Below are positions 1-8,394 of a stretch of DNA of 32,103 nucleotides, in pieces (positions within the stretch are counted from its first letter, which is position 1; each line of letters opens with the position of its first letter). Origin of the DNA: Variovorax boronicumulans NBRC 103145. GTDB taxonomy: Bacteria; Pseudomonadota; Gammaproteobacteria; Burkholderiales; Burkholderiaceae_C. Below the pieces are notes generated by a model. That model was not told the origin of the DNA and did not search any database. It saw only the letters and a program-made list of their open reading frames with translations. The stretch spans positions 1 to 32,103 of the forward strand of contig NZ_BCUS01000071.1 in the NCBI RefSeq assembly GCF_001591345.1, read 5' to 3'. The position numbers were made by a program, and so were the translations under genes.

Positions 1-1
1 C

Positions 2-67
2 GGCGAGGCCGCGCAGCACAAGCGGGGCCTGCTCTCGCGCATCCGCCGACGCCTCGGGCTGGCCTGA
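2..67 (+). CDS. C-terminal end of an unidentified protein (cut by the window edge)
   Basis: Only the last 21 codons and a TGA stop are inside the window. The visible tail is strongly basic (several Arg and a Lys near the end) and finishes RRRLGLA. It lies 13 bases upstream of the GTPase gene on the same strand, so it is probably the first visible member of the GTPase/Roadblock operon. The fragment is too short to assign a family. The reading frame is chosen because it stays open from the window edge and ends in a stop just before the next start. Confidence 0.5.
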   Translation, partial: GEAAQHKRGLLSRIRRRLGLA

Positions 68-80
68 GCAGGGCGCCGGC

Positions 81-623
81 ATGAGGGACTTCAAGCTCGT
101 CTTCACGGGTCCGATGGGCGTGGGCAAGACCACGGCCATCGCGGCCATCAGCGAGACCGCGCCGATCGCCACCGAGGTCGCCAACGCCGACACCTCGGTC
201 GCCAAGGCCACCACCACGGTGGGGCTCGACTTCGGCCAGGTGACGCTGGACAACGGCGACCGGCTGCGCCTGTACGGCACGCCGGGCCAGAGCCGCTTCG
301 ACTTCATGTGGAAGATCCTGGTGCGCGACGCGCTGGGCCTGGCGATCCTGCTGGACAACAGCCGCCCCGATCCGATGGCCGACCTGGCCCAGTACCTGGA
401 CGGCTTCGCCGGCGCGCTCGAGCGCATGCCCTGCGCCGTGGGCGTGAGCCGCCTGCCCTCGCATCCCGCACCCACGCTCGACGACTACGCGCAGGCGCTG
501 GCGGCGCGCGGGCTGGTGCTGCCGCTGCTGGCGGTCGATCCGCGCCGCAAGGACGACGTGGTCGCGCTGATCGAGACGCTGCTGATGCAGATCGAAGTGC
601 TCGACGAGGAGGCCGCGCCATGA
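81..623 (+). CDS. Small MglA-like / COG2229-type GTPase with a degenerate G4 motif
   Basis: This 180-residue protein looks like a stand-alone Ras-like small GTPase of the bacterial MglA/COG2229 kind, which usually acts as a cytoplasmic switch. A Walker A/P-loop (GPMGVGKT) is at residues 10-17. A Thr-rich switch I region follows at about 45-47. GTPGQ at 66-70 takes the place of the usual DxxG. The segment DNSRPDP at 92-98 is typical of this group. The expected NKxD/TKxD base-specificity motif should lie near residue 122, but the sequence there is VGVSRLP, so guanine specificity is not secured. The stop overlaps the start of the following Roadblock gene by four bases, which suggests translational coupling. 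Roadblock proteins commonly act as GAPs or partners for such GTPases. The regulated process is unknown. Confidence 0.8.
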   Translation: MRDFKLVFTGPMGVGKTTAIAAISETAPIATEVANADTSVAKATTTVGLDFGQVTLDNGDRLRLYGTPGQSRFDFMWKILVRDALGLAILLDNSRPDPMADLAQYLDGFAGALERMPCAVGVSRLPSHPAPTLDDYAQALAARGLVLPLLAVDPRRKDDVVALIETLLMQIEVLDEEAAP

Positions 624-1009
624 AGATCCCCCACGCCCTGAAGCTGCGCGCCGCGGTCGAGGCCCGCCGCGTGCTCGACGAGGTCACGGGCATCGCTTCG
701 GTGGTGGTCGCCACGCCCGACGGCTTCGAGATCGCCAGCGTCGCCCGGCGCGACATCGAGCCCGCGCGCATCGCCGCCATGGCCAGCTCGATCGCCGCCA
801 TCGGCGCCGTGGTGTCGCAGGAGGCGCGCCTGGGCCGCTGCACCTGCATCACGGTCGCGACCGACAACGGCTTTGCGCTCGTCAGCCCGGTGCACAGCGG
901 CGAGACCTCGCTGGTGGTGAACGTCATCGCCGACGCCGACGCGGTGCTCGCGCAGGCGATGTACCGCACGGCGGCCTGCGTGCGGGCGCTCGAGGCGCCG
1001 CAGCCCTAG
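620..1009 (+). CDS. Roadblock/LC7 domain protein (MglB-like)
   Basis: The product is 129 residues and fits a single Roadblock/LC7 domain along its whole length. There is an N-terminal helix (residues about 8-22), a strand with a VVVATPDGFEIAS core, a long helix rich in Ala/Met/Ile, and a C-terminal strand pair ending in a helix. Members of this family are cytoplasmic homodimers that bind small GTPases, and MglB is the GAP of MglA. The ATG overlaps the GTPase stop in an ATGA arrangement, which supports a shared complex. The start was chosen because of this overlap and because the frame upstream of it is a shadow of the GTPase gene. I see no extra domain. Its identity as a GTPase regulator is inferred from fold and position. 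Confidence 0.8.
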   Translation: MKIPHALKLRAAVEARRVLDEVTGIASVVVATPDGFEIASVARRDIEPARIAAMASSIAAIGAVVSQEARLGRCTCITVATDNGFALVSPVHSGETSLVVNVIADADAVLAQAMYRTAACVRALEAPQP

Positions 1010-1106
1010 GCCTCACCCACGAATTCACGGGCGGGGACGGATTGGCATGCGACGTCTCCACCCTCTTTTTTCATTCGCATGAATTTCACTCACAGGACTT
1101 ACTGAC

Positions 1107-1466
1107 ATGGCCTCGATCCAGACCAGCCTCGACACCCTCCTGACCGCCGACGGCGCCCTGTGCGCTGCCGTGGTCGACTCCGCCAGCGGCATGATGCTGG
1201 GCGCCGCCGGCTCCGGCGTGGACCTTGAAGTGGCCGCCGCCGGCAACACCGAAGTGATGCGTGCCAAGCTCAAGACGATGCGCGCGCTGGGCCTGAGCGA
1301 CACCATCGAAGACATCCTGATCACGCTGGGCAAGCAGTACCACCTGCTGCGCCCGATGGCGCAGAAGGAAGGCGTGTTCATCTACTTCGTGCTCGACAAG
1401 GCGAAGTCGAACCTGGCGCTGGCGCGCCGCAAGCTGCAGGACGTCGAGAAGGACATCACCTTCTAA
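1107..1466 (+). CDS. Second Roadblock/LC7-like small protein
   Basis: This 119-residue protein starts MASIQTSL and has a Roadblock-like pattern: the strand AAVVDSASGMMLG at about residues 20-32, then a helix containing EVMRAKLKTM, then strands around HLLRPM and FIYFVLD. It ends in a charged helix (RRKLQDVEKD). No catalytic motif is visible. It lies 97 bases downstream of the first Roadblock gene, with AGGA about ten bases before the ATG. The wider gap leaves room for separate expression or an internal promoter. A strong terminator follows. The family call is less certain than for the preceding gene because the sequence is more diverged. A heterodimer with the upstream protein is possible but unproven. 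Confidence 0.7.
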   Translation: MASIQTSLDTLLTADGALCAAVVDSASGMMLGAAGSGVDLEVAAAGNTEVMRAKLKTMRALGLSDTIEDILITLGKQYHLLRPMAQKEGVFIYFVLDKAKSNLALARRKLQDVEKDITF

Positions 1467-1492
1467 TCAGTCCGCCAAGGCGCATCGCCGTC

Positions 1493-1533
1493 GGGCCGGC
1501 TCCTTCGCGGGAGGCGGCCCTTTTCTTTTTTTT
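1493..1533 (+). terminator. Rho-independent terminator of the GTPase/Roadblock operon
   Basis: A GC-rich stem pairs GGGCCG with CGGCCC, has one mismatch and continues CTCC with GGAG around a TTCGC loop. A long T-rich run (TTTTCTTTTTTTT) follows. It begins 26 bases after the stop of the second Roadblock gene and sits between convergent genes. Confidence 0.85.
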
Positions 1534-1542
1534 AAAAGGCGG

Positions 1543-2019
1543 CTACTTCGCCAGGTGCCCCAGCGGCAGCGCGCTGTTGGCCTTCACCTCGCCCAGCGAG
1601 AAGCTGGTGTGCAGGTCCTTCACGTTCGGCAGGTTCATGAGGTTCTGCCGCGCGAAGGCCGAGAAACCGTTCAGGTCCTGCGCCACCACCTGCAGCTCGA
1701 AGGTGCCGGTGCCGCTGATGTAGTGGCAGGCCACCACCTCGGGCATCTTGCGGATCGCGTCCTCGAGCTTGCGCGTGGCCTCGTGGGTGACGCGCTCGGT
1801 GTCCACGCGCACGAAGGCCAGCACGCCCAGCCCGATCTTGTGGCGGTCGATCTCGGCGCGGTAGCCCTTGATGAAGCCGGCGTCTTCCAGCGCCCGCACG
1901 CGGCGCCAGCAGGGCGCCGCCGACAGGCCCACGCGCTGCGCCAATTCGGCGTTCGTGAGGCGGCCATCGGTCTGCAGTTCTTGCAGGATAGCGAGGTCGA
2001 ACTTGTCAATGCTTTCCAT
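1543..2019 (-). CDS. Lrp/AsnC family transcriptional regulator
   Basis: The 158-residue protein has the standard Lrp/AsnC build. An N-terminal winged helix-turn-helix (residues about 4-52) contains LDxxDxxIL-like and LTNAELAQRVGLSAAPCWRRVRAL-type segments, here split by normal spacing. A hinge (GFIKGYRAEID) follows, then a RAM/AsnC ligand-binding domain with VVACHYISGTGTFELQV. I chose the ATG at MESIDKFDL because family members begin there; the frame stays open upstream but would add 29 unlike residues. It is transcribed away from the fused indolepyruvate oxidoreductase gene. Family members often sense amino acids and control divergent neighbours, so regulation of that gene is likely but inferred. 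No strong ribosome site is visible. Confidence 0.9.
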   Translation of the reverse strand: MESIDKFDLAILQELQTDGRLTNAELAQRVGLSAAPCWRRVRALEDAGFIKGYRAEIDRHKIGLGVLAFVRVDTERVTHEATRKLEDAIRKMPEVVACHYISGTGTFELQVVAQDLNGFSAFARQNLMNLPNVKDLHTSFSLGEVKANSALPLGHLAK

Positions 2020-2197
2020 AGGGGTGGATGTTAAGCAAGATTCTTTCTGAAAGTCGTTTTTCCGAGGCAAAAAACGCAAACACCTGTCGCAGACCCCGGC
2101 ATACACTTTGCGTCACCATGGGCTTGCGCCCTACCGGGCACAGACCCACACCCCTCAGCCAGGCCCACAAAGCCCTGCCAATACGGAGACAGAGAAC
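2020..2197. promoter_or_regulatory. Divergent promoter region between the AsnC regulator and the indolepyruvate oxidoreductase gene
   Basis: This 178-base region must hold the start signals of both divergent genes. It is locally AT-rich at 2030-2080, unlike the flanking genes. A short perfect inverted repeat CTTTC-T-GAAAG lies at 2043-2053. A plausible minus-10 hexamer TACACT for the rightward gene lies at 2102-2107, without a convincing minus-35. CGGAGACAGAG upstream of the ATG at 2198 serves as the ribosome site. No binding site can be assigned with certainty. Confidence 0.45.
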
Positions 2198-5100
2198 ATG
2201 AACGCCCCGCTGCCCGAGCACATTCGCCGCGCGCTAGAAACCGTCACGCTCGACGACAAATACAGCCTCGACTACGGGCGCGCCTTCATGAGCGGGGTCC
2301 AGGCCCTGGTCAAGCTGCCGATGCTGCAGCGCCTGCGCGACAAGCAGGTCGGCAAGAACACCGCCGGCTTCATCAGCGGCTACCGCGGCTCCCCGCTCGG
2401 CGGCTACGACCAGGCGCTGTGGAAGGCCAGCAAGTTCCTCAAGGAACAGAACATCGTCTTCCAGCCCGGCGTGAACGAAGAGCTCGCGGCCACGGCGCTG
2501 TGGGGCACGCAGCAGCTGGGCTTCTCGCCGCAGGGCACCAACAAGTTCGACGGCGTCTTCGGCATCTGGTACGGCAAGGGCCCGGGCGTGGACCGCTGCT
2601 CCGACGTCTTCAAGCACGCCAACATGGCCGGCACCACCGCCTGGGGCGGCGTGATCGCGGTGGCCGGCGACGACCACATCTCCAAGAGCAGCACGGCCGC
2701 GCACCAGAGCGACCACATCTTCAAGGCCTGCGGCACGCCGGTGTTCTTCCCGGCCAACGTGCAGGAAATCCTGGACCTGGGCATCCACGCCTTCGCACTG
2801 AGCCGCTTCTCGGGCGTGTGGTCGGGCATGAAGACGATCCAGGAGATCGTCGAGTCCAGCGCCACGGCCATGATCGACCCCGAGCGCGTCGACATCGTCA
2901 TTCCCACCGACTTCGAGATGCCGCCCGGCGGCCTGCACATCCGCTGGCCCGACCATGCGCTGGAGCAGGAAGCCCGGCTCATGCACTACAAGTGGTACGC
3001 CGCGCTGGCCTACATCCGCGCCAACCGCCTGAACCACAACGTGATCGAAGGCCCGAACGACCGCTTCGGCATCATGGCCAGCGGCAAGGCCTACAACGAC
3101 ACGCGCCAGGCGCTCATCGACCTGGGCCTGGACGACGCGGCCTGCCGCCAGCTGGGCATTCGCCTGCACAAGGTGGGCGTGGTGTGGCCGCTGGAGGCGC
3201 AGCTCACGCGCGAATTCGCCACCGGCCTGCAGGAAATCCTGGTGGTCGAGGAAAAGCGCCAGGTCATCGAATACCAGCTCAAGGAAGAGCTCTACAACTG
3301 GCGCTCCGACGTGCGCCCCAACGTGGTCGGCAAGTTCGACGAAGGCGCCAGCTCCACGGACGACGGCTACTCGGGCGGCGAATGGTCGATGCCCAATCCG
3401 ACCTCGCACACGCTGCTGCGTGCCAACGCCGACCTGAACCCGGCCCTCATCGCCAAGGCCATCGCCGGGCGCCTGAAGAAGACGGGCCTGCTGGCCGCTG
3501 CCGGCGCCGACATGGCCGCGCGCATCGACGCGCAGCTGGCCATCCTGGAGGCCAAGGAACGCGCGATGGTGGTGCAGCAGGCGTCCACCAGCGTGGCCGA
3601 CGCCACGCGCCAGCCCTGGTTCTGCTCGGGCTGCCCGCACAACACCAGCACCGTCGTGCCCGAAGGCTCGCGCGCGATGGGCGGCATCGGCTGCCACTTC
3701 ATGGCGACCTGGATGGACCGCTCCACCATCGGCTTCACGCAGATGGGCGGCGAGGGCGTGCCATGGGTCGGCCAGCAGCCCTTCACGACCGATCAGCACA
3801 TCTTCGCCAACCTGGGCGACGGCACGTACTTCCACAGCGGCCTGCTCGCCATTCGCCAGAGCATCGCGGCGGGCGTGAACATCACCTACAAGATCCTCTA
3901 CAACGACGCGGTCGCCATGACCGGCGGCCAGACCGTGGGCGAGCGCCCCGAGGGCCACTCGGTGCTGCAGATTGCCGAGAGCCTGCACGCCGAAGGTGCC
4001 AAGAAGGTCGTCATCGTCACCGACGAGCCCGAGAAGTACGAGGGCGTGAGCATTCCGGGCGACCACGTGCAGGTGAAGCACCGCGACCTGCTGGACGACA
4101 TCCAGCGCGAGTTCCGCGCCATGGCCGGCACCACGGCCATCATCTACGACCAGACCTGCGCCACCGAGAAGCGCCGCCGCCGCAAGCGCGGCACGGCCGT
4201 CGATCCGGCCAAGCGCGTGGTCATCAACGAGCTGGTCTGCGAAGGCTGCGGCGACTGCAGCGTGCAGAGCAATTGCCTCTCGGTGGAGCCGCTGGAAACC
4301 GAATTCGGCCGCAAGCGCACCATCAACCAGAGCAGCTGCAACAAGGACATGAGCTGCCTGAAGGGCTTCTGCCCGAGCTTCGTCACCGTCGAAGGCGGCC
4401 AGCTCAAGAAGAAGGGCAAGAACAAGGCGGCCACGCCGGCCGAGTTCGGCCTGCTGGCCGAGCCCGCCATTCCGTCGCTCGCGGGCGGCAAGGTCTGGGG
4501 CGTGGTGGTGGCCGGCGTCGGCGGCACCGGCGTGATCACCATCGGCCAGCTGCTGGGCATGGCCGCGCACATCGAGGCCAAGGGCATCGTCACGCAGGAC
4601 GCGGCGGGCCTGGCGCAAAAGGGCGGTGCCACCTGGAGCCACGTGCTCATCGGCGACACGCAGGACGACATCCGCACCACCCGCGTGGGCACCGCGGCGG
4701 CCGACCTGATCCTGGCCTGCGACCCGCTGGTGACGATCAACGCCGAGACCATGGCGCGCATGCGCGAAGGGCGCACGCACGTGGCGCTCAACAGCCACAG
4801 CGCGCCCACGGCCGCCTTCGTGCGCAACGCCAACTGGCAGAACCCCGAAGACGCCTGCGCCGCTGAAATTGCGCGCGCCGTGGGCATCGACGGCCTGGGC
4901 GCCTTCGACGCCGATGCCGCCGCCACCGCGCTGATGGGCGACACCATCTACGTCAACCCGATGATCCTGGGCTACGCCTGGCAAAAGGGCTGGGTGCCGC
5001 TGGCGCACGAGTCGCTGATGCGCGCCATCGAGCTGAACGCCGTGGCCATCGAGAACAACAAGACCGCCTTCGAGTGGGGCCGCCAGGCCGCCGTGCGTCC

Positions 5101-5809
5101 GGACGAGCTGCAAAAGCGCGTGCGCCCGGGCCAGATCATCGAGTTCAAGAAGCGCGAGACGGTCGAGGCCCTGGTGGCGCGCCGCGCCGAGTTCCTGACC
5201 GGCTACCAGAACGCCGCCTACGCCGAGGAATACAAGGCCTTCGTCGGCCGCGTGCAGCAGGTCGAGTCGGCCGTCGGCAAGAGCACGGGACTGGCCGAAA
5301 CGGTGGCGCGCTACCTGTTCAAGCTCATGGCCTACAAGGACGAGTACGAAGTCGCCCGCCTGCACACCGACCGCACGTTCCTGGACCGCGTCGAGGGCAT
5401 GTTCGAGGGCGACTACAAGCTCAACTACCACCTGGCGCCGCCGCTGCTTGCAAAGAAGAACACCAAGGGCCAGCTGCAGAAGCAGAAGTTCGGCCCCTGG
5501 ATGCTCACGGGCTTCCGCTTCCTGGCGAAGCTCAAGGGCCTGCGCGGCACGGCGCTCGATGTCTTCGGCCGCACCGAGGAACGCAAGACCGAGCGCGCCC
5601 TCATCGGCGAGTACCGCGCCAGCATCGAGGAAGTGCTCAAGGGCCTGCGCGCCGACAACCACGCGCTGGCGCTGGAGATCGCGAGCCTGCCCGAGCAGAT
5701 CCGCGGCTACGGCCACGTCAAGGAGCGCAACCTGGCGGCGGCCCGCACCCGCTGGACCGAGCTGATGGGCAAGTGGCGCAACCCCCAGGCGCAGCGCGCG
5801 GCAGCCTGA
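2198..5809 (+). CDS. Fused indolepyruvate ferredoxin oxidoreductase family protein
   Basis: This 1203-residue protein matches the large single-chain indolepyruvate:ferredoxin oxidoreductases of aerobic proteobacteria. They oxidatively decarboxylate aryl or branched 2-oxoacids to acyl-CoA using thiamine diphosphate and Fe-S clusters. The N-terminal part has GYRGSPLGGYD at about 61-71. A thiamine diphosphate site starts GDG at 540-542 and ends at an Asn near 569. A Cys-rich segment follows with Cys 681, 684, 687 and 693 and then Cys 714, 720 and 725, consistent with Fe-S ligation. A gamma-type domain begins with GVGGTGV near 773, and a long helical C-terminal part completes the chain. The ATG at 2198 was chosen over an upstream start because CGGAGAC precedes it and the extra 30 residues look non-coding. 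A divergent AsnC-type gene is its likely regulator. The exact substrate is not readable. Confidence 0.92.
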   Translation: MNAPLPEHIRRALETVTLDDKYSLDYGRAFMSGVQALVKLPMLQRLRDKQVGKNTAGFISGYRGSPLGGYDQALWKASKFLKEQNIVFQPGVNEELAATALWGTQQLGFSPQGTNKFDGVFGIWYGKGPGVDRCSDVFKHANMAGTTAWGGVIAVAGDDHISKSSTAAHQSDHIFKACGTPVFFPANVQEILDLGIHAFALSRFSGVWSGMKTIQEIVESSATAMIDPERVDIVIPTDFEMPPGGLHIRWPDHALEQEARLMHYKWYAALAYIRANRLNHNVIEGPNDRFGIMASGKAYNDTRQALIDLGLDDAACRQLGIRLHKVGVVWPLEAQLTREFATGLQEILVVEEKRQVIEYQLKEELYNWRSDVRPNVVGKFDEGASSTDDGYSGGEWSMPNPTSHTLLRANADLNPALIAKAIAGRLKKTGLLAAAGADMAARIDAQLAILEAKERAMVVQQASTSVADATRQPWFCSGCPHNTSTVVPEGSRAMGGIGCHFMATWMDRSTIGFTQMGGEGVPWVGQQPFTTDQHIFANLGDGTYFHSGLLAIRQSIAAGVNITYKILYNDAVAMTGGQTVGERPEGHSVLQIAESLHAEGAKKVVIVTDEPEKYEGVSIPGDHVQVKHRDLLDDIQREFRAMAGTTAIIYDQTCATEKRRRRKRGTAVDPAKRVVINELVCEGCGDCSVQSNCLSVEPLETEFGRKRTINQSSCNKDMSCLKGFCPSFVTVEGGQLKKKGKNKAATPAEFGLLAEPAIPSLAGGKVWGVVVAGVGGTGVITIGQLLGMAAHIEAKGIVTQDAAGLAQKGGATWSHVLIGDTQDDIRTTRVGTAAADLILACDPLVTINAETMARMREGRTHVALNSHSAPTAAFVRNANWQNPEDACAAEIARAVGIDGLGAFDADAAATALMGDTIYVNPMILGYAWQKGWVPLAHESLMRAIELNAVAIENNKTAFEWGRQAAVRPDELQKRVRPGQIIEFKKRETVEALVARRAEFLTGYQNAAYAEEYKAFVGRVQQVESAVGKSTGLAETVARYLFKLMAYKDEYEVARLHTDRTFLDRVEGMFEGDYKLNYHLAPPLLAKKNTKGQLQKQKFGPWMLTGFRFLAKLKGLRGTALDVFGRTEERKTERALIGEYRASIEEVLKGLRADNHALALEIASLPEQIRGYGHVKERNLAAARTRWTELMGKWRNPQAQRAAA

Positions 5810-5833
5810 TCCGCCAGGCCCGTTTCCCCTGAC

Positions 5834-5858
5834 AAAGAGCGCCCCTGCGGCGCTCTTT
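5834..5858 (+). terminator. Hairpin terminator after the indolepyruvate oxidoreductase gene
   Basis: A perfect ten-base-pair stem pairs AAAGAGCGCC with GGCGCTCTTT around a five-base loop, 24 bases after the stop codon. The T run is short (TTT, then GCTATTT). The stem is strong and palindromic, so it could act in both directions. Confidence 0.75.
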
Positions 5859-5930
5859 GCTATTTAAACGATAGCTGAAAGCCCTCGGGGGTGCGCCGGA
5901 TAAGGGCGCGAAACGGCCATCCGCGCCGAA

Positions 5931-5936
5931 TACAAT
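5931..5936 (+). promoter_or_regulatory. Candidate minus-10 element for yajC-secDF
   Basis: The hexamer TACAAT sits about 130 bases before the yajC start, in the context GAATACAATGCC. Similar hexamers lie before pgk and fba in this window. No good minus-35 is visible at normal spacing, so this is a suggestion only. The rest of the 5859-6067 gap shows nothing else I can name. Confidence 0.35.
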
Positions 5937-6067
5937 GCCCGACTGCGCGCGGCCTCCCCCGCCGAGCCTTTGACTTGCGGCCCGCATCCCTCGTGGGCGC
6001 GGAACCGCGGGCCCGGCCCGCGCATCTGAAGTCTTTTTCTTCTCTCTTCCCTCTGCTGGAGACTCTC

Positions 6068-6403
6068 TTGTTCATTTCCTCTGCTTTCGCTCAAACCGCG
6101 CCCGCAGCCGCCGGTGGTGGCGACATGTTGTCTTCGCTGGGCAGCATGCTGCCGCTGGTGCTGATGTTCGTGGTGCTGTATTTCGTCATGATCCGCCCGC
6201 AAATGAAGCGCCAGAAAGAGGCCCGCGCCATGATCGAAGCCCTGGCCAAGGGTGACGAAGTCGCCACGGCAGGCGGCGTGCTCGGCAAGATCACCTCGCT
6301 GAACGACCAGTACCTCGGCCTGGAAATCGCCAACGGCGTCGAGATCAAGATCCAGCGCAGCGCGGTGGTCCAGGTGCTGCCCAAGGGCGCCGTCAAGCAA
6401 TAA
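6068..6403 (+). CDS. yajC: Preprotein translocase subunit YajC
   Basis: The product is 111 residues, the usual length for YajC. YajC is a single-span inner-membrane protein that associates with SecDF and the SecYEG translocon. After a short N-terminal stretch (FISSAFAQ) comes one hydrophobic segment at about residues 25-45 (MLPLVLMFVVLYFVMI). The YajC signature RPQMKRQKE follows directly, then GDEVATAGGVLGKI and a final VQVLPKG segment. The start is taken as TTG at 6068, because GGAG lies six bases before it and the family commonly begins this way. Longer upstream starts lack a ribosome site. It is first in a yajC-secD-secF operon, which strongly supports the call. Confidence 0.93.
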   Translation: MFISSAFAQTAPAAAGGGDMLSSLGSMLPLVLMFVVLYFVMIRPQMKRQKEARAMIEALAKGDEVATAGGVLGKITSLNDQYLGLEIANGVEIKIQRSAVVQVLPKGAVKQ

Positions 6404-6492
6404 AAGCGTGAGCTGAACCTTGCGCTTCAGGGCGCAGGGCCCCAAGTCACGCCGTGTTCCATTTCTGAAACGCTTGTGAAAAGCGCCTTCTC

Positions 6493-8376
6493 ATGAACCG
6501 TTACCCGGTCTGGAAGTACACGATCATCGTGATCGTGCTGCTCGTGGGGCTCATCTACGCCCTGCCCAATTTCTTCGGCGAGGCACCCGCGGTGCAGGTG
6601 TCCGCGGCCAAGACGACCGTCAAGGTCGATGCCGCCACCCAGACCCGGGTCGAGGAGGCGCTGAAGGCGGCCGGCCTGACGCCCGACCTGGTGACGCTGG
6701 ACGCCGGCTCGCTGCGCGCCCGCTTCACCACCACCGACGACCAGCTCAAGGCGCGCGACGTCGTGCAGCGCGCCCTGGTGCCCGACGCCAGCGATCCGCC
6801 CTACACGGTGGCGCTGAACCTGCTGTCGCGTTCGCCCAAGTGGCTCACGTCGCTGCATGCGTTCCCGATGTACCTGGGCCTGGACCTGCGCGGCGGCGTC
6901 GACTTCCTGCTGCAGGTCGACATGAAGGGCGCCATCGACAAGAAGGCCGAATCGTTCGCGAGCGACCTGCGCACCACCTTCCGCGACAAGAGCATCCGCG
7001 GCACCCAGGTCAGCCGCAACGGCCAGACCGTCGAGGTGACCTTCCGCGACGCGGCCTCGCTGGAGACCGCCAAGCGCCTGATCGTGGACCAGTTCCCCGA
7101 CCTCAGCACCACCGACACGCAAGACGGCACCAACTGGCGCCTGACCGCCACCATCAAGCCCGAGGCGGCCCGCCGCCTGCAGGACGCCGCGCTCAAGCAG
7201 AACATCACGACCCTGCACAACCGGATCAACGAACTCGGCGTGGCCGAGCCGGTGATCCAGCAGCAGGGCCTGGACCGCATCGTCGTGCAGCTGCCCGGCG
7301 TGCAGGACACGGCCAAGGCCAAGGAAATCCTGGGCCGCACCGCCACGCTCGAAATGCGCATGGTCGACGAAAGCGCCGAAGGCCGCGCGGCCGAGCTGAG
7401 CGGCGCGCCCGTGCCCTTCGGCTCCGAGAAATTCCTCGACCGCGGTGGCCGCCCGGTGATCGTGAAGAAGCAGGTGCTCGTCACCGGCGAGAACCTCACT
7501 GACGCCCAGCCCGGCTTCGACCAGCAGAGCAACCAGCCCAAGGTCGACCTGACCATGGACGCCAAGGGCGGTCGCATCATGCGCGACGTCAGCCGCGAGA
7601 ACTACAAGAAGCGCATGGCCATGCTGATCTTCGAGAAGGGCAAGGGCGAAGTGCTCACGGCCCCGTCGATCAACGGCGAACTGGGCAACCGCTTCCAGGT
7701 CTCGGGTTCGATGACGGTGGCCGAAGCCAGCGACCTGGCCCTGCTGCTGCGCGCCGGCTCGCTGGCCGCGCCCATGGAGATCATCCAGGAGCGCACGATC
7801 GGCCCGACGCTCGGCGCCGACAACATCGAAAAAGGCTTCAAGAGCGTGATGTACGGCTTCCTGGCCATCATGGTCTTCATGTGTGCCTACTACGCGCTGT
7901 TCGGCCTGTTCTCGTCGATCGCGCTGGCCGTGAACCTGATGCTGCTGGTCGCCATTCTCTCGATGCTGCAGGCCACGCTCACGCTGCCCGGCATCGCGGC
8001 CATGGCGCTGGCCATCGGCGTGGCCATCGACTCCAACGTGCTGATCAACGAGCGCGTGCGCGAAGAGCTGCGCAACGGCGCCTCGCCGCAGGCCGCCATC
8101 CACGCGGGCTACGACCGCGCCTGGGGCACGATTCTCGATTCGAACGTGACCACGCTGATTGCCGGTATTGCGTTGCTGGCCTTCGGTTCGGGTCCGGTGC
8201 GCGGCTTCGCGGTGGTGCACTGCATCGGCATCGTCACCTCGATGTTCTCCGCCGTGTTCTTCTCGCGTGGCCTCGTGAACTTCTGGTACGGCCAGAAGAA
8301 GAAGCTCAAGTCTGTGTCGATCGGCACCGTCTGGCGGCCCAAGACCGACGGCACGGCCGTGGTCGACACCAAGTAA
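6493..8376 (+). CDS. secD: Protein translocase subunit SecD
   Basis: This 627-residue inner-membrane protein uses the proton-motive force to help pull exported proteins out of SecYEG. The N-terminal membrane segment is at residues about 9-26. A large periplasmic P1 region follows, with the conserved YLGLDLRGGVDFLLQVD segment at about 126-142 and the RINELGVAEPVIQQQG segment further on. Five membrane segments fill about residues 455-600. The conserved GVAIDSNVLINERVREEL loop near 508-525 carries the Asp expected for proton movement. Length and order match the family (E. coli SecD has 615 residues). It lies 89 bases after yajC and 18 bases before secF. Confidence 0.97.
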   Translation: MNRYPVWKYTIIVIVLLVGLIYALPNFFGEAPAVQVSAAKTTVKVDAATQTRVEEALKAAGLTPDLVTLDAGSLRARFTTTDDQLKARDVVQRALVPDASDPPYTVALNLLSRSPKWLTSLHAFPMYLGLDLRGGVDFLLQVDMKGAIDKKAESFASDLRTTFRDKSIRGTQVSRNGQTVEVTFRDAASLETAKRLIVDQFPDLSTTDTQDGTNWRLTATIKPEAARRLQDAALKQNITTLHNRINELGVAEPVIQQQGLDRIVVQLPGVQDTAKAKEILGRTATLEMRMVDESAEGRAAELSGAPVPFGSEKFLDRGGRPVIVKKQVLVTGENLTDAQPGFDQQSNQPKVDLTMDAKGGRIMRDVSRENYKKRMAMLIFEKGKGEVLTAPSINGELGNRFQVSGSMTVAEASDLALLLRAGSLAAPMEIIQERTIGPTLGADNIEKGFKSVMYGFLAIMVFMCAYYALFGLFSSIALAVNLMLLVAILSMLQATLTLPGIAAMALAIGVAIDSNVLINERVREELRNGASPQAAIHAGYDRAWGTILDSNVTTLIAGIALLAFGSGPVRGFAVVHCIGIVTSMFSAVFFSRGLVNFWYGQKKKLKSVSIGTVWRPKTDGTAVVDTK

Positions 8377-8394
8377 CGGCCGAGGACCATCGCC

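Noticed and set aside
2108..2197. Upstream ATG extension of the indolepyruvate oxidoreductase gene
   Set aside because: The 30 extra residues are Pro/Gln/Thr-rich and unlike the family start, and CGGAGAC marks the ATG at 2198.
2234..5716. Minus-strand open frame of 1160 codons opposite the indolepyruvate oxidoreductase gene
   Set aside because: Its translation is rich in Ala, Arg, His, Val and Gly without motifs, as expected for the antisense of a GC-rich gene; the plus-strand gene has clear family motifs.
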